Below are positions 51,994 to 61,540 of a stretch of DNA of 64,000 bases, one piece after another (position 1 is the stretch's first letter; every line of letters starts with the position of its first letter). The stretch covers positions 1 through 64,000 of the forward strand of contig JADQBR010000119.1 in the NCBI GenBank assembly GCA_016278515.1. Reading direction: 5' to 3'. The position numbers and the translations under genes were made by a program. The notes below the pieces were generated by a model. The model was not told where the DNA came from. It saw only the letters and a program-made list of their open reading frames with translations, and searched no databases. This stretch comes from Bacillota bacterium. GTDB lineage: Bacteria > Bacillota > JADQBR01.

Positions 51994-53844
51994 TTACATG
52001 GTTCGCTGTCTCTGTGGTACAGGTTGGCTATCTGTGTGGTTTAGCGAGAAAATAGAAATATCTTGGGGATTGTACATACTGTCCAATAAGTCACTGTATT
52101 TCTTAGTAACAACCTTTCTTTTTATTTTAAGAGTAGGCGTCAGTTCCCCATCTTCCTGGCTAAATTCCTTAGTCAGCAGTTTGAATTTTTTGATTTGTTC
52201 ATAGCTGGCTAAGTCCTTTTGCAAATTATCTATCCTTACATTTATTTTTTCTTGTATTTTACGATTGGCAGCCAACTCTCCCACAGAGTCATAGCGAATA
52301 TTTCTCCTCCTAGCATATTCTTCAAGGTTCTCTAAATTTAACACAACTAGTGCAGTAAGATATTTTCTTTTATCTCCATAGACAAAAACCTGGCTAATGT
52401 ACTTATCTGACTTCAGTATATTTTCAATATTCTGAGGGGCAACATTCTTTCCACCAGAAGTTACGATTATATCTTTTTTTCTATCAGTAATCTTTAAGAA
52501 ACCGTCTGCGTCCAACATACCGATGTCACCAGTATAGAACCAACCGTCTTTAAAACTATCCCCTGTTGCTTGTTCGTTTTTGTAATACCCGGCAGCAACG
52601 TTAGGCCCTTTTGCCAGAATCTCTCCATCCTGGGAAATTTTAATTTTAACACTGGGAAGCGGATGACCAACAGTCCCAAACTTTAAGTGCTTAGTAAAAT
52701 TTACTGCCAGTACAGGCGCAGTTTCAGTCAAACCATACCCCTCGTAGATCGTCACACCCAACTTATAGAAAAATTCCCCAATCTCCTGTGCTAAAGGGGC
52801 ACCGCCAGAAACGAAGTATCGCAGGTTCCCGCCAACCTTTGCTCGAATTTTTTCATATACAAGACGGTTAGCTATCTTATGCTGCAGTCTGGTAAAACTG
52901 CTAGGTTTCGAATCACATCGGTAACTCTCCCCAACAGAGAGAGCCCATGAAAAAATTTTTCTCTTTAGCCACGACCCGTCAGTAATACTCTTTTTAACGC
53001 TCGCAAACATTTTTTCGTATAATCTAGGTACACTAACCACCAATTCCGGCTTTACTTCTACGAGATTATTAGGAACTTTCTGAAAGCTCTCTGCAAAAGC
53101 AATTCTTACTCCTCCAAAAAGCATTAAATAGTACCCGGCCATACGTTCCAATACGTGGCTGAGGGGCAGAAACGAAAGACAAGTATCACTTTCCCTAATA
53201 TCCATTACTTGATAGCAGTCTTCTACGTTACTCATAAAGTTTCTGTGAGATAGCATGACTCCTTTGGGGTTACCTGTTGTTCCAGACGTATAAACAATAG
53301 ACATGATATCATCAGGGCTTAGGGATGCCCCCAACTGATCTAGTTCTTTTTTGCTGCAGCTGTTATTATTACCCAGCGACAATAATTGCTCAAAGCTTAT
53401 TATCTGTTCGTCACCTTCACCGTTCCATCCGTAACATACTATTACCTTTTTTAGTTGTGGCATTTTGTGCCGAACGGCCAATATTTGATCCAGTGTTTTC
53501 TTACAATCTGCAAATATAATATTAGCGTCACAATCATTCACTATATACGAAATTTGTGAACCCACGTTCGTCTGATAAATCGGTACATTAATTGCCCCCG
53601 CAGTAATAATTCCCAAATCGGCCATTACCCATTCCGGGCAGTTTTCAGACATCAAACATACTCTATCTCCTGAAACCACTCCCAATGCCATTAAACCCAA
53701 GGCTACTTGGTTAATACGTTCGCCCATCTCTTTCCAAGTAATATCTTTATAAGTCCCTTTTTCCTTGTATGATAAAACCGGTTTATCTGAATATTTAGTT
53801 ATTCTTTCCCGTACCATAGATGAAATAGTTCCGTTCTCCACCAT
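51994..53844 (-). CDS. Long-chain fatty acid-CoA ligase (AMP-dependent synthetase)
   Basis: A 616-residue acyl-adenylate-forming enzyme. Marks: IVYTSGTTGNPKGVMLSHRN (the AMP-binding loop) near residue 188, YEGYGLTETAPVLAVNF, GWFYTGDIGMLDADGFL and DRKKDIIVTSGGKNVAPQNI. The length and the insert between the two domains match the FadD15/LACS branch. It converts fatty acids to acyl-CoA at the expense of ATP. ATG at 53844 follows GGGGGG. The downstream TetR gene and the FadR-like box at 53906 suggest acyl-CoA-responsive control. Confidence 0.92.
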   Translation of the reverse strand: MVENGTISSMVRERITKYSDKPVLSYKEKGTYKDITWKEMGERINQVALGLMALGVVSGDRVCLMSENCPEWVMADLGIITAGAINVPIYQTNVGSQISYIVNDCDANIIFADCKKTLDQILAVRHKMPQLKKVIVCYGWNGEGDEQIISFEQLLSLGNNNSCSKKELDQLGASLSPDDIMSIVYTSGTTGNPKGVMLSHRNFMSNVEDCYQVMDIRESDTCLSFLPLSHVLERMAGYYLMLFGGVRIAFAESFQKVPNNLVEVKPELVVSVPRLYEKMFASVKKSITDGSWLKRKIFSWALSVGESYRCDSKPSSFTRLQHKIANRLVYEKIRAKVGGNLRYFVSGGAPLAQEIGEFFYKLGVTIYEGYGLTETAPVLAVNFTKHLKFGTVGHPLPSVKIKISQDGEILAKGPNVAAGYYKNEQATGDSFKDGWFYTGDIGMLDADGFLKITDRKKDIIVTSGGKNVAPQNIENILKSDKYISQVFVYGDKRKYLTALVVLNLENLEEYARRRNIRYDSVGELAANRKIQEKINVRIDNLQKDLASYEQIKKFKLLTKEFSQEDGELTPTLKIKRKVVTKKYSDLLDSMYNPQDISIFSLNHTDSQPVPQRQRTM

Positions 53845-53905
53845 ATCAACCCCCCTGTGCTCATTTTTTATACAGCGTAAATATTACATTGATCAAATCC
53901 TCCAG

Positions 53906-53923
53906 TGATTGAACAGTCATTCA
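53906..53923. promoter_or_regulatory. FadR-box-like operator
   Basis: TGATTGAACAGTCATTCA matches 16 of 18 positions of the B. subtilis FadR consensus TGAATGAMTANTCATTCA. It lies 62 bp upstream of the acyl-CoA synthetase start. The TetR/FadR-like gene next to it is the obvious regulator. Nothing else is recognised in 53924-54100. Confidence 0.65.
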
Positions 53924-54104
53924 TTACTTACTAAAATAATATAATCATTGATCTTTGTCAAGTATTTTTTGAATATTCTATATCGTAGCAAAATTAATCA
54001 CAGAAAGTGGAAGGTTGGATTCTACTGGGAAAGGTTAAATGCCTAACCAACTTTCCGCTAACCAACTGAATTTCTTAGCTGTGATTTGCTAACGGATAAA
54101 AGAT

Positions 54105-54135
54105 AAAAACCTTAGTTCCACGAACTAAGGTTTTT
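54105..54135. terminator. Terminator of mnmA
   Basis: A perfect 14-bp stem (AAAAACCTTAGTTC and GAACTAAGGTTTTT) with a 3-base loop, 8 bp past the mnmA stop. Confidence 0.88.
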
Positions 54136-54142
54136 GGGTATG

Positions 54143-55228
54143 TTATTTTAGTGCTTCCTCTATTGTTCCTCCACCCACCACGACTTGGTCCTGGTAAAAG
54201 ACTACAGCCTGGCCGGGGGTTACCGCCTTTTGATTATCTTTAAATTCCACTTTAACCCTACCGTCTGACATAGGTTGAATTAAAGCCGGCTCCTCTTTGG
54301 ATTTGTATCTGATTTTAGCCATTACCTCCGTAGGTTTATCCAGTTTATCAAATAGAATATAGTTTACATCCGATGCAATCAAGCCTCGGCTGAATACTTC
54401 CGAATTGCTGCCTACAACGACTGCATTTTGCTCCGGGTCTATATCGACAACATAAACCGGTTCTCCCAAGGCCAGACCTAAGCCTCTTCTCTGACCAATA
54501 GTGTAATATGCAATCCCTTTATGCTGACCAATTTTATTTCCCTGGGTATCTAAAAATGGCCCTGGCTTTATTCTATCGCCAGCCTTTTCCTCAAGGAAAT
54601 TACGGTAATTATCGTCAGGAACAAAACATATTTCTTGGCTTTCAGGCTTATTGGCTACCGACAAACCCATTTCCTTTGCCATTTCCCTAATCTGCGGCTT
54701 TGTGTAATCAGCTAAAGGCATTAAGGTACGCGATAGTTGTTCCTGGCTAAAGCCATATAGCACATATGTCTGATCCTTATTACTGTCTTCCGCCTTAGCC
54801 AACAGGTATCTATTACGTTCTTTATCAAAATATATTCGGGCATAGTGACCTGTGGCAATAAAATCAGTTTCCAGTGCCATTGCTTTAGAAAGCAATGCTT
54901 GAAATTTCACATGTTGATTACAAGCAATGCATGGATTTGGCGTTCGTCCCCGCAAGTACTCTTCAATAAAATAATCAATTACTTTTTCTTTAAAGTAATC
55001 TCTAAAGTTCATTACGTAATAGGGGATATCCAGTTTTTGGGCAACCCTTCGAGCATCATCGATTGCCGAAAGAGAGCAACAGGAACCTTCTTGATCCGGG
55101 TGCGGTTGGTCTTTAGGCCAAATCTGCATAGTTACACCGATAACATCATATCCCTCTTGCTTCATCAATGCAACGGCGATGGAACTGTCAACACCTCCGC
55201 TCATTGCTACTAATACTTTTTTAGGCAT
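54143..55228 (-). CDS. mnmA: tRNA-specific 2-thiouridylase MnmA
   Basis: A 361-residue enzyme that adds sulfur to uridine 34 of Lys, Glu and Gln tRNAs. It begins MPKKVLVAMSGGVDSS, the PP-loop ATP site. The two catalytic cysteines are in NPCIACNQH (near 100) and QEICFVPD (near 200), and the tail ends VVFYQDQVVVGGGTIEEA. Start at ATG 55228 behind GGGGTGGG. It lies just past the iscS-iscU genes, which supply sulfur. Confidence 0.95.
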   Translation of the reverse strand: MPKKVLVAMSGGVDSSIAVALMKQEGYDVIGVTMQIWPKDQPHPDQEGSCCSLSAIDDARRVAQKLDIPYYVMNFRDYFKEKVIDYFIEEYLRGRTPNPCIACNQHVKFQALLSKAMALETDFIATGHYARIYFDKERNRYLLAKAEDSNKDQTYVLYGFSQEQLSRTLMPLADYTKPQIREMAKEMGLSVANKPESQEICFVPDDNYRNFLEEKAGDRIKPGPFLDTQGNKIGQHKGIAYYTIGQRRGLGLALGEPVYVVDIDPEQNAVVVGSNSEVFSRGLIASDVNYILFDKLDKPTEVMAKIRYKSKEEPALIQPMSDGRVKVEFKDNQKAVTPGQAVVFYQDQVVVGGGTIEEALK

Positions 55229-55264
55229 CAATCCCACCCCTACTACAATCTTTTTAAAAAACTT

Positions 55265-55286
55265 AAGGGGCTTAACCGCCCCCTTT
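55265..55286. terminator. Terminator after iscU
   Basis: GGGGC with GCCCC around a short loop, followed on the minus strand by TTAAGTTTTTT. It partly separates the isc genes from mnmA. Confidence 0.6.
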
Positions 55287-55289
55287 TCC

Positions 55290-55667
55290 TTAGCTTGCTT
55301 GTTTAGCCTGGTAATCCTCGATTGCTTTGTGCAGTGCGTCCGCAGCCAAATTAGAACAGTGCATTTTTGCCGGTGGCAAGCCGTCCAAAGCTTCAGCTAC
55401 AGCTTTATTTGTGATTTTCAACGCCTCTTCAACAGTTTTCCCTTTTACTAATTCTGTAACCATACTACTGGTAGCTATTGCAGCTCCGCAACCGAAAGTT
55501 TTGAACTTAACATCAGTGATAACATCGTCCTTAACAACAATGTACATCCTCATAATATCGCCACAAGTGGTGTTGCCTACTTCGCCCACTCCACTAGGCT
55601 TCTCCAACTCACCTACGTTCCTCGGGTTTGTAAAATGATCCATAACTTTTTCACTGTACATGCTCAT
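55290..55667 (-). CDS. iscU: Fe-S cluster scaffold IscU/NifU N-terminal type
   Basis: A 125-residue scaffold. The three ligand cysteines are present in VGNTTCGDIMRMYI, KTFGCGAAIATSSM and AKMHCSNLAADALH. It assembles Fe-S clusters with sulfur from the cysteine desulfurase. The start (ATG 55667 or 55661) overlaps the desulfurase gene by 17 bp, with its ribosome binding site AAGGAGTG inside it. Confidence 0.94.
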   Translation of the reverse strand: MSMYSEKVMDHFTNPRNVGELEKPSGVGEVGNTTCGDIMRMYIVVKDDVITDVKFKTFGCGAAIATSSMVTELVKGKTVEEALKITNKAVAEALDGLPPAKMHCSNLAADALHKAIEDYQAKQAS

Positions 55668-56853
55668 AACACTCCTTCTGCTGACAAGCTTCTTTTCGTT
55701 GATACAACGGAGACATACTGCGCAAACGCGTTACTATCTCCGGTAAGACCTTCAATACATAATCAATATCTTCTTCGGTATTGTCACGGCCCAAGGTCAT
55801 TCTTAATGACCCATGAGCAATCTCATGCGATAAGCCAATTGCCAATAAAACATGGGATGGATCCAGCGACCCGGAAGTGCATGCAGACCCGCTGGAAGCA
55901 GCAACTCCTTTCATATCTAAGCTTAATAGCAAAGATTCGCCCTCAATATATCGAAAACTGATATTTACATTACCGGGCAATCTTTTTGTACGATGGCCGT
56001 TTATACGAATATCAGAAATGTTTTCCTCAATACCCTTTGTCAGTTTATCTCTTAGTGCTGTTAGTCGTTTCATTTCACTTTCAAGTTCTTGTCCAACTAT
56101 CTCAGCCGCTTTACCGAAGCCAACTATTCCCGGCATATTTTCCGTGCCAGGTCGACGTTTCTTCTCCTGAGCACCGCCATGGGTGAATGAAGGTATTCTA
56201 ACACCTTTGCGGATGTACAAACAACCTGATCCTTTAGGCCCGTATATTTTATGGGAGGATGCCGTCAACATATCCACGTTAAGCTTATTTACATCAACAG
56301 GAATCTTGCCGTAGCTTTGCACCGCATCCACATGGAACAATATACCCTTCTCCTTGGTAATGGCACCAACCTCTTCAATGGGTTGAATAGTACCTATCTC
56401 ATTATTAACGTGCATCATGCTGACCAATATCGTACTGTCCTTAATGGACTCGCGAAATTCATCAACACTAATTAAGCCTTCTTCATCCACCGGTAAATAG
56501 GTTACTTCGAAACCATTTTTCTCTAAGTTTTTAAAGGAATCCAGCACTGCATGGTGCTCTACTTGGGTTGTTATCAAGTGATTACCTTTTTTTTGTCTGG
56601 CGTAAGCGCCTCCAATAATAGCCATATTATCTGATTCTGTGCCGCCGCTAGTAAAAGTAATTTCTTCAGGCTTGGCTCCTATTACTGCTGCTACCTTCTC
56701 TCTTGCCTCTTCCAAACCTTTTTTCGCTCTTCTACCAACACTATGAATACTGGATGGGTTACCCCATGCTTCAGTTAAGTAATAATTAATGGTTTTTACA
56801 ACTTCAGAGTGGACTGGAGTTGTTGCACTGTGATCTAAGTATACTTTTCGCAA
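55651..56853 (-). CDS. iscS: Cysteine desulfurase (IscS/NifS)
   Basis: A 400-residue PLP enzyme that takes sulfur from cysteine. Marks: YLDHSATTPVHSEV at the N-terminus, TSGGTESDNMAIIGG, SSHKIYGPKGSGCLYIRKGV with the PLP lysine, and the active loop SSGSACTSGSLDPSHVL with the catalytic cysteine. The C-terminus (KEACQQKECYEHVQ) has two additional cysteines. TTG at 56853 follows GGAGG. It is in an operon with iscR and iscU. Confidence 0.95.
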   Translation of the reverse strand: MRKVYLDHSATTPVHSEVVKTINYYLTEAWGNPSSIHSVGRRAKKGLEEAREKVAAVIGAKPEEITFTSGGTESDNMAIIGGAYARQKKGNHLITTQVEHHAVLDSFKNLEKNGFEVTYLPVDEEGLISVDEFRESIKDSTILVSMMHVNNEIGTIQPIEEVGAITKEKGILFHVDAVQSYGKIPVDVNKLNVDMLTASSHKIYGPKGSGCLYIRKGVRIPSFTHGGAQEKKRRPGTENMPGIVGFGKAAEIVGQELESEMKRLTALRDKLTKGIEENISDIRINGHRTKRLPGNVNISFRYIEGESLLLSLDMKGVAASSGSACTSGSLDPSHVLLAIGLSHEIAHGSLRMTLGRDNTEEDIDYVLKVLPEIVTRLRSMSPLYQRKEACQQKECYEHVQ

Positions 56854-56870
56854 TGTGAATGCCTCCTTAT

Positions 56871-57323
56871 TTAGATATAGTACATATAGCAGTCATTTTT
56901 TTGCCTTTCTAGTTCAGCCTCGTCACACATATCCTGTAGCGTAATAGAATCCAGGACCTCGCTAATACTATCACGTACTTTTCGCCAAATATTTCGGGTA
57001 ATACAGCTGCCGCTCCGGGAACACTCTTCGGGATCTTCTTCATTAACACAATCCATTGGTGCGATTGGCCCTTCCAAGGCCCTAATTATATCCCCTACTT
57101 TTATGTTTTCCGGTTCACGTCCCAGCATATATCCTCCCTGAGCACCCCTAACGCTTTTCACCAGACCGACTTTTCGCAATACTGCAATCAGCTGCTCTAA
57201 GTAATGCTCAGAAATTTCCTGGCGCGCCGCGACACTCTTTAACGATATAGGTCCTGAACCATGTCGCTGAGCCAAGTCAAACATAGCCCTAAGCCCGTAT
57301 TCTCCTTTAGTAGACAGCTTCAT
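56871..57323 (-). CDS. iscR: Rrf2-family regulator IscR
   Basis: A 150-residue Rrf2 regulator. The winged helix is MKLSTKGEYGLRAMFDLAQ, with SGPISLKSVAARQEISEHYL and RGAQGGYMLGRE. Three cysteines, at 92, 101 and 107 (CVNEEDPEECSRSGSC), are placed like the Fe-S ligands of E. coli IscR. It would sense Fe-S status and control the isc operon, of which it is the first gene. Start ATG at 57323 behind GGAG. Confidence 0.93.
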   Translation of the reverse strand: MKLSTKGEYGLRAMFDLAQRHGSGPISLKSVAARQEISEHYLEQLIAVLRKVGLVKSVRGAQGGYMLGREPENIKVGDIIRALEGPIAPMDCVNEEDPEECSRSGSCITRNIWRKVRDSISEVLDSITLQDMCDEAELERQKNDCYMYYI

Positions 57324-57369
57324 CACGTCACTCCTTTTAGTAAACCCAAGTAACTTCCTCGGTATTATT

Positions 57370-57399
57370 ATCATAGCAAATCAGTCGGTCTTTTGTCAA
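57370..57399 (-). promoter_or_regulatory. Sigma-A promoter of the isc operon
   Basis: On the minus strand TTGACA (57399-57394), an 18-base spacer and TATGAT (57375-57370), 47 bp before the iscR start. An imperfect inverted repeat (ACCGAG and CTTGGGT) just downstream could be an IscR site. Confidence 0.65.
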
Positions 57400-57460
57400 T
57401 CATTAATTCCAACCTTCTAGCTCTGTTTTTTATAACTAGCTTACCGCATGGCAAAAAATT

Positions 57461-57492
57461 ATATGCATGACACTACTCTGTGCCATGCATAT
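57461..57492. terminator. Terminator of rarA
   Basis: Stem ATATGCATG with CATGCATAT and an inner ACAC/GTGC pairing, then AATTTTTT on the minus strand, 24 bp past the rarA stop. Confidence 0.7.
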
Positions 57493-57515
57493 GTTACCGC
57501 AGTAAGTCTTTCTAG

Positions 57516-58829
57516 CTAATCTTCTTTTAAGTCAAATAAAAATTTTTCTATCTGCTGTTCTTCTCCTTGATTACTAGGACGGTAGAACGTCTGCTTAACC
57601 AAGTTATCTGGAAGGTATTGTTGATTGACCCAATGCTTTTCAAAATCATGTGGGTATTTGTATTTGTTTCCGTGCCCCAACTTTTTAGCACCTTTGTAAT
57701 GACTATCCCTCAAATGGGCAGGAACCGGCTCGGCCCTTTCTTCTTCCACTGTAGAAAACACCGTCTCGATAGCTTTGATTACCGAGTTACTTTTAGGAGC
57801 AGTGGCAATGTAGATTATAGCTTGAGCAATCGGTATTCTAGCCTCAGGCATCCCCAGCCATTCTAAAGCGTTGGCTGCAGCATGAGCCACCAGCATGGCA
57901 CGACTATCCGCAAGCCCCACGTCTTCGGATGCATGCACTATCAACCTTCGTACCAAAAACTTAGGATCTTCACCGGCATGTATCGCTCTAGCGAACCAAT
58001 ATAGGGCAGCATCGGGTTCGCTACCCCTGAGGGATTTAATAAAGGCTGAAATTACATCGTAATGGTTATCTCCAGCTTTGTCATATTTTAAAATTCTCTT
58101 CTGAATAGATTCCGCTGCAATTTCCAATGTTATATGTCTGACGCCGTTTTTAGGTACTGTAGTCATTACTGCTAGTTCAAGCGCATTTAAAGCATTTCTT
58201 GCATCTCCATTAGCTGTTCTTACCAAATGCAACAAGGCTTCGCTGCCAAACTCTACTTGGTAGCGACCTAATCCCCGTTCTTTATCAGCTAAGGCCTGCA
58301 CCATAATTTTTTCTATATGCTGGTCAGTCAGCTCCTGAAGTGTAAAAATTCTAGACCTGCTTAACAATGGAGAGTTTACTTCAAAATACGGATTCTCTGT
58401 GGTAGCGCCGATTAAGATTATGGTTCCCTCTTCCACGGCAGGCAACAGAGCATCCTGCTGAGACTTATTGAACCTGTGAATTTCGTCTAAGAATAGAATA
58501 GTCCTGCGTTGGTAATACTTGAGGTTTTCTTTGGCAGTATCGATTGTCTGCCTTATTTCCTTAACTCCTACTGTTACAGCATTTAGCCGCACAAAAGAAG
58601 CTTTTGTCATTTGTGAAATTACCATGGCCAAAGTTGTCTTGCCGGTACCTGGCGGGCCATAGAAAATCAAAGAACTAAGCTGGTCTGCCTCTATAGCCCT
58701 TCTTAACAATTTCCCAGGCCCAACGATGTGTTCTTGACCGATAAATTGGTCCAGGGTTTGAGGTCGCACGCGTTGAGCCAATGGTTCTACCTTTTGTTTA
58801 CTATCGGTGAAATCAAATAAATCGGTCAT
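57516..58829 (-). CDS. rarA: Replication-associated recombination protein RarA (MgsA)
   Basis: A 437-residue AAA+ ATPase. Walker A is [16 protein letters not shown], Walker [20 protein letters not shown], sensor 1 [19 protein letters not shown]. The C-terminal MgsA/DUF2075-like domain has [21 protein letters not shown] and YLPDNL. It acts at stalled replication forks, loading near the clamp-loader. It lies 25 bp downstream of ltaE. Confidence 0.93.
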   Translation of the reverse strand: MTDLFDFTDSKQKVEPLAQRVRPQTLDQFIGQEHIVGPGKLLRRAIEADQLSSLIFYGPPGTGKTTLAMVISQMTKASFVRLNAVTVGVKEIRQTIDTAKENLKYYQRRTILFLDEIHRFNKSQQDALLPAVEEGTIILIGATTENPYFEVNSPLLSRSRIFTLQELTDQHIEKIMVQALADKERGLGRYQVEFGSEALLHLVRTANGDARNALNALELAVMTTVPKNGVRHITLEIAAESIQKRILKYDKAGDNHYDVISAFIKSLRGSEPDAALYWFARAIHAGEDPKFLVRRLIVHASEDVGLADSRAMLVAHAAANALEWLGMPEARIPIAQAIIYIATAPKSNSVIKAIETVFSTVEEERAEPVPAHLRDSHYKGAKKLGHGNKYKYPHDFEKHWVNQQYLPDNLVKQTFYRPSNQGEEQQIEKFLFDLKED

Positions 58830-58853
58830 ATTATCACCCTATATGTATTTTCT

Positions 58854-59885
58854 TTAGATTGTGGAAATAACTTTTTCTGCAATATTTATAGCTTCATCAA
58901 TTTGTTCTTCATTTACGTCATAATGAGTAACAAATCTCATTCTACTACTTGTAACCGCGTTAGCCAGAAGTCCTGCCTCAGCCAGCGAAGCAGCAAATTT
59001 ATACGCGTCTTGTCTTTCATCTTCCAAGTCTGCCATAAAAATATTCGTATCTACTGCGGATAAATCAACTGAAATCCCTTTTATATTTGTCAATCCTTTA
59101 GCCAACAATTTCGCCAGTTTATGGTCTTCTAACAACTGTTCACGCTGCTCTAAAGCGACTAACCCTGCAGCGGCCAGCACACCTACTTGTCGTAAGCCAC
59201 CACCTACCATTTTTCGCCATTTCCGTGCCTTCGCAATCCATTCTTCGGACCCAACTAACAGAGACCCTACAGGTGCCCCCAGTCCTTTCGACAGGCAAAA
59301 CATTGCCGTATCAACTTCCGTTGTCAATTCTTTCACCTCTAAGTTCATAGCATAGGCCGCGTTAAAAATTCTTGCCCCATCTAGATGAACAGGCAAACCT
59401 TTATTCCTGGCCCATAATGCGGCTTCCTTCATACGGTCTACCCCGATTACTTTTCCCCCGGATCGGTTATGGGTATTTTCTAAACAAAGTAATCCAGGCG
59501 TTGGAAAATGAATGTTTTCCGGTCTCCAAGCCGCCTCTAAAGCAACCGGATTGTAAAGGTCACTTCCGCTGTCCACAAGTCTGGGTATAAAGCCTCCCAA
59601 AGCCGACATTCCACCTGCTTCGTAGAAATATATGTGGGATTCCTTATCTAAGTAAATCTCTTGACCTGATTGGCAGTGGGTAAGTACAGCTACTAAATTA
59701 CCCATTGTGCCGCTTGAAACAAAGAGCCCTGACTCCTTACCTGTCAACCGGGCACCTAATCTCTCCAATTCTTTAACCGTAGGATCTTCTTCGTACACAT
59801 CGTCACCCACCGCCGCATTAGCCATTGCCTGCCTCATTGCAGCGGTGGGACTGGTTACAGTATCACTTCTTAAATCAATTGCCAT
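58854..59885 (-). CDS. ltaE: Low-specificity L-threonine aldolase
   Basis: A 343-residue PLP enzyme that cleaves threonine or allo-threonine to glycine and acetaldehyde. Marks: [18 protein letters not shown] at the start, [29 protein letters not shown] and [15 protein letters not shown] with the PLP lysine. ATG at 59885 follows AGGAGGG. It heads an operon with rarA. An aldolase that yields acetaldehyde also features in the deoC pathway here, but no link is shown. Confidence 0.93.
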   Translation of the reverse strand: MAIDLRSDTVTSPTAAMRQAMANAAVGDDVYEEDPTVKELERLGARLTGKESGLFVSSGTMGNLVAVLTHCQSGQEIYLDKESHIYFYEAGGMSALGGFIPRLVDSGSDLYNPVALEAAWRPENIHFPTPGLLCLENTHNRSGGKVIGVDRMKEAALWARNKGLPVHLDGARIFNAAYAMNLEVKELTTEVDTAMFCLSKGLGAPVGSLLVGSEEWIAKARKWRKMVGGGLRQVGVLAAAGLVALEQREQLLEDHKLAKLLAKGLTNIKGISVDLSAVDTNIFMADLEDERQDAYKFAASLAEAGLLANAVTSSRMRFVTHYDVNEEQIDEAINIAEKVISTI

Positions 59886-59927
59886 TTAAAACCCTCCTGT
59901 ATCTGTCTGCTTCGTTTTGCATAGTAA

Positions 59928-59953
59928 AAAGTGGTTAGTTTAACTAACCACTT
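59928..59953. terminator. Terminator of csoR-trxA
   Basis: AAGTGGTTAGTT and AACTAACCACTT, 12 bp, around one base, then CTTTTTAC on the minus strand, 37 bp past the trxA stop. Confidence 0.8.
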
Positions 59954-59989
59954 CTTAGAAGACTCACTTTTCGAAAAAGCTATAGTTAA

Positions 59990-60310
59990 CTAAATAACCT
60001 TTTTAACTATTTCAGCCAGTTCATCTTTAGTCTTATAGCCTAATGAACGTTCTGCTTCTTCACCGTTATTAAACAAAATCACCGTTGGAATACTCATGAT
60101 TCCATACTTGGCAGGTACTTCACCATGTTCATCAACGTTTAATTTACCTACAACGATTTTGCCCTCATACTCACCAGCCAATTCTTCTACAACGGGAGCT
60201 ATCATCTTACACGGGCCACACCATGATGCCCAGAAATCCACAAGCACAGGTTTATCAGACTGCAAAACCTCTGCATCAAAATTATCTTTTGTAAATACCT
60301 CTAGTGACAC
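59990..60310 (-). CDS. trxA: Thioredoxin
   Basis: A 106-residue thioredoxin with the redox site FWASWCGPCKMIAP near residue 31 and the cis-proline IPTVILF near 75. The GTG at 60310 is eight bases after AGGAG. It is downstream of the CsoR-family gene by 11 bp, so the two are one operon. Confidence 0.96.
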   Translation of the reverse strand: MSLEVFTKDNFDAEVLQSDKPVLVDFWASWCGPCKMIAPVVEELAGEYEGKIVVGKLNVDEHGEVPAKYGIMSIPTVILFNNGEEAERSLGYKTKDELAEIVKKVI

Positions 60311-60321
60311 TTTGATCACTC

Positions 60322-60606
60322 CTATTTAGTAAATTTTGCAATGACTTCAACAAGTTCCTGAATCATTGCTTCCTGATCATGCTTATCTCCCTTTTCAAAT
60401 GCCGTTTTTAAACAACCCCGGGTGTGGTTTTCGAAAATAATGGTACCTACCCGGTTGGTAGCGGCACGCACGGCTGCAATCTGGATAAGAATGTCTACAC
60501 AATACTTATCTTCGTTAACCATCCGTTGTATTCCTTTTACCTGACCTTCGATTTTTCTTAAGCGACGCATTAAGTCATCCTTAGAAGTTTCATATGAACT
60601 AGCCAC
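60322..60606 (-). CDS. csoR: CsoR-family metal-sensing repressor
   Basis: A 94-residue all-helical DUF156/CsoR protein. The copper ligand set of CsoR is complete: C36 in KYCVDILIQ, H61 and C65 in ENHTRGCLK. RRLRKIEGQVKGIQRMV is the first helix. The Cys-His-Cys pattern argues for Cu(I) rather than the sulfide sensor CstR (two cysteines) or the nickel and formaldehyde sensors. Yet the operon partner is thioredoxin, not a copper chaperone or P-type ATPase. GTG at 60606 follows GGGGGG. Confidence 0.88.
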   Translation of the reverse strand: MASSYETSKDDLMRRLRKIEGQVKGIQRMVNEDKYCVDILIQIAAVRAATNRVGTIIFENHTRGCLKTAFEKGDKHDQEAMIQELVEVIAKFTK

Positions 60607-60622
60607 AGCTCAGCCCCCCATC

Positions 60623-60639
60623 ATACCCCGTTATGGTAT
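60623..60639. promoter_or_regulatory. Candidate CsoR operator
   Basis: ATACC and GGTAT, a 5-bp inverted repeat spaced by 7 bases, lies 17 to 33 bp upstream of the csoR start. CsoR-family sites often have this ATACC(C)...GGTAT type. Confidence 0.5.
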
Positions 60640-60710
60640 TATTATTACTTATTTCACGTTTCTTTATTAAATCCTGCTGATTTAGTCGTTTTATGAAAAA
60701 AAATAAGGAA

Positions 60711-61511
60711 CTAAGCTTCTGTCAATAAATCTCTCACTACGGCGCTTGCTAAAAACAATCCGGAAACAGATGGAACAAAGGAAATACTTCCTGGTATCTG
60801 CCTTCTAACGGTACACGATCCTTCTCCGCCAGGGCAAATACAGTAATCTTTACAATTAACACTACTTTTATCAGGTTTTATAGGCGGTTCTTTTGAATAG
60901 ACAACTTTCAGTCCACTATTAATTCCCCTTTTCCGAAGCTCTTTGCGCATAACCTTTGCCAGAGGACAGACACTGGTCTGGCTAATATCCGCAACTTCCA
61001 AACGAGTTGGATCCAGTTTATTACCTGCACCCATAGCGGATACTATGGGAATATTGCGTCTAAAGGCCTGTTCTATCAAATCCAACTTAGCCGTCACAGT
61101 ATCAATAGCATCAATTATGTAATCAAATCCAATATTCAACATTTCATCAGCGTGGTCAGGCAGATACCACTGCTTTAGAGCCCTCACCTGCATATCAGGG
61201 TTAATATCTTTTATTCTATTTTTCATGGCTTCTACTTTGGAATCACCAGTTGTTGAATGTAAGGCATGTATCTGCCGATTAATATTGGTAATACATATAT
61301 CATCATAATCAACCAGTGTTAGTTTACCAACACCAGCCCGTGCCAATGCTTCGACTGCATAGGAACCCACACCGCCGATTCCAAAAACCGCCACGTGAGA
61401 TTGGGCTAGGGAGCGCAATCCCCGCTCACCAATAATTAACTCAGTTCGTGAAAATTTATGTAGCAATATTTCTCTTTCCTTTCTTTCTCCTGTATCCTGC
61501 TCTTTAAACAT
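60711..61511 (-). CDS. tcdA: tRNA threonylcarbamoyladenosine dehydratase (TcdA/YgdL)
   Basis: A 266-residue ThiF/E1-like protein. Marks: FSRTELIIGERGLRSLAQSH, VAVFGIGGVGSYAVEALARA (ATP-binding), LTLVDYDDICITNINRQIHA and, near the C-terminus, CICPGGEGSCTVRRQIPGSI. It uses ATP to cyclise t6A at tRNA position 37. Start ATG at 61511. It lies next to the putative 6S RNA and aspS, as in B. subtilis (yrvM). Confidence 0.9.
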   Translation of the reverse strand: MFKEQDTGERKEREILLHKFSRTELIIGERGLRSLAQSHVAVFGIGGVGSYAVEALARAGVGKLTLVDYDDICITNINRQIHALHSTTGDSKVEAMKNRIKDINPDMQVRALKQWYLPDHADEMLNIGFDYIIDAIDTVTAKLDLIEQAFRRNIPIVSAMGAGNKLDPTRLEVADISQTSVCPLAKVMRKELRKRGINSGLKVVYSKEPPIKPDKSSVNCKDYCICPGGEGSCTVRRQIPGSISFVPSVSGLFLASAVVRDLLTEA

Positions 61512-61540
61512 AAAACTACCCCACAAATGCCGTAAATCAG

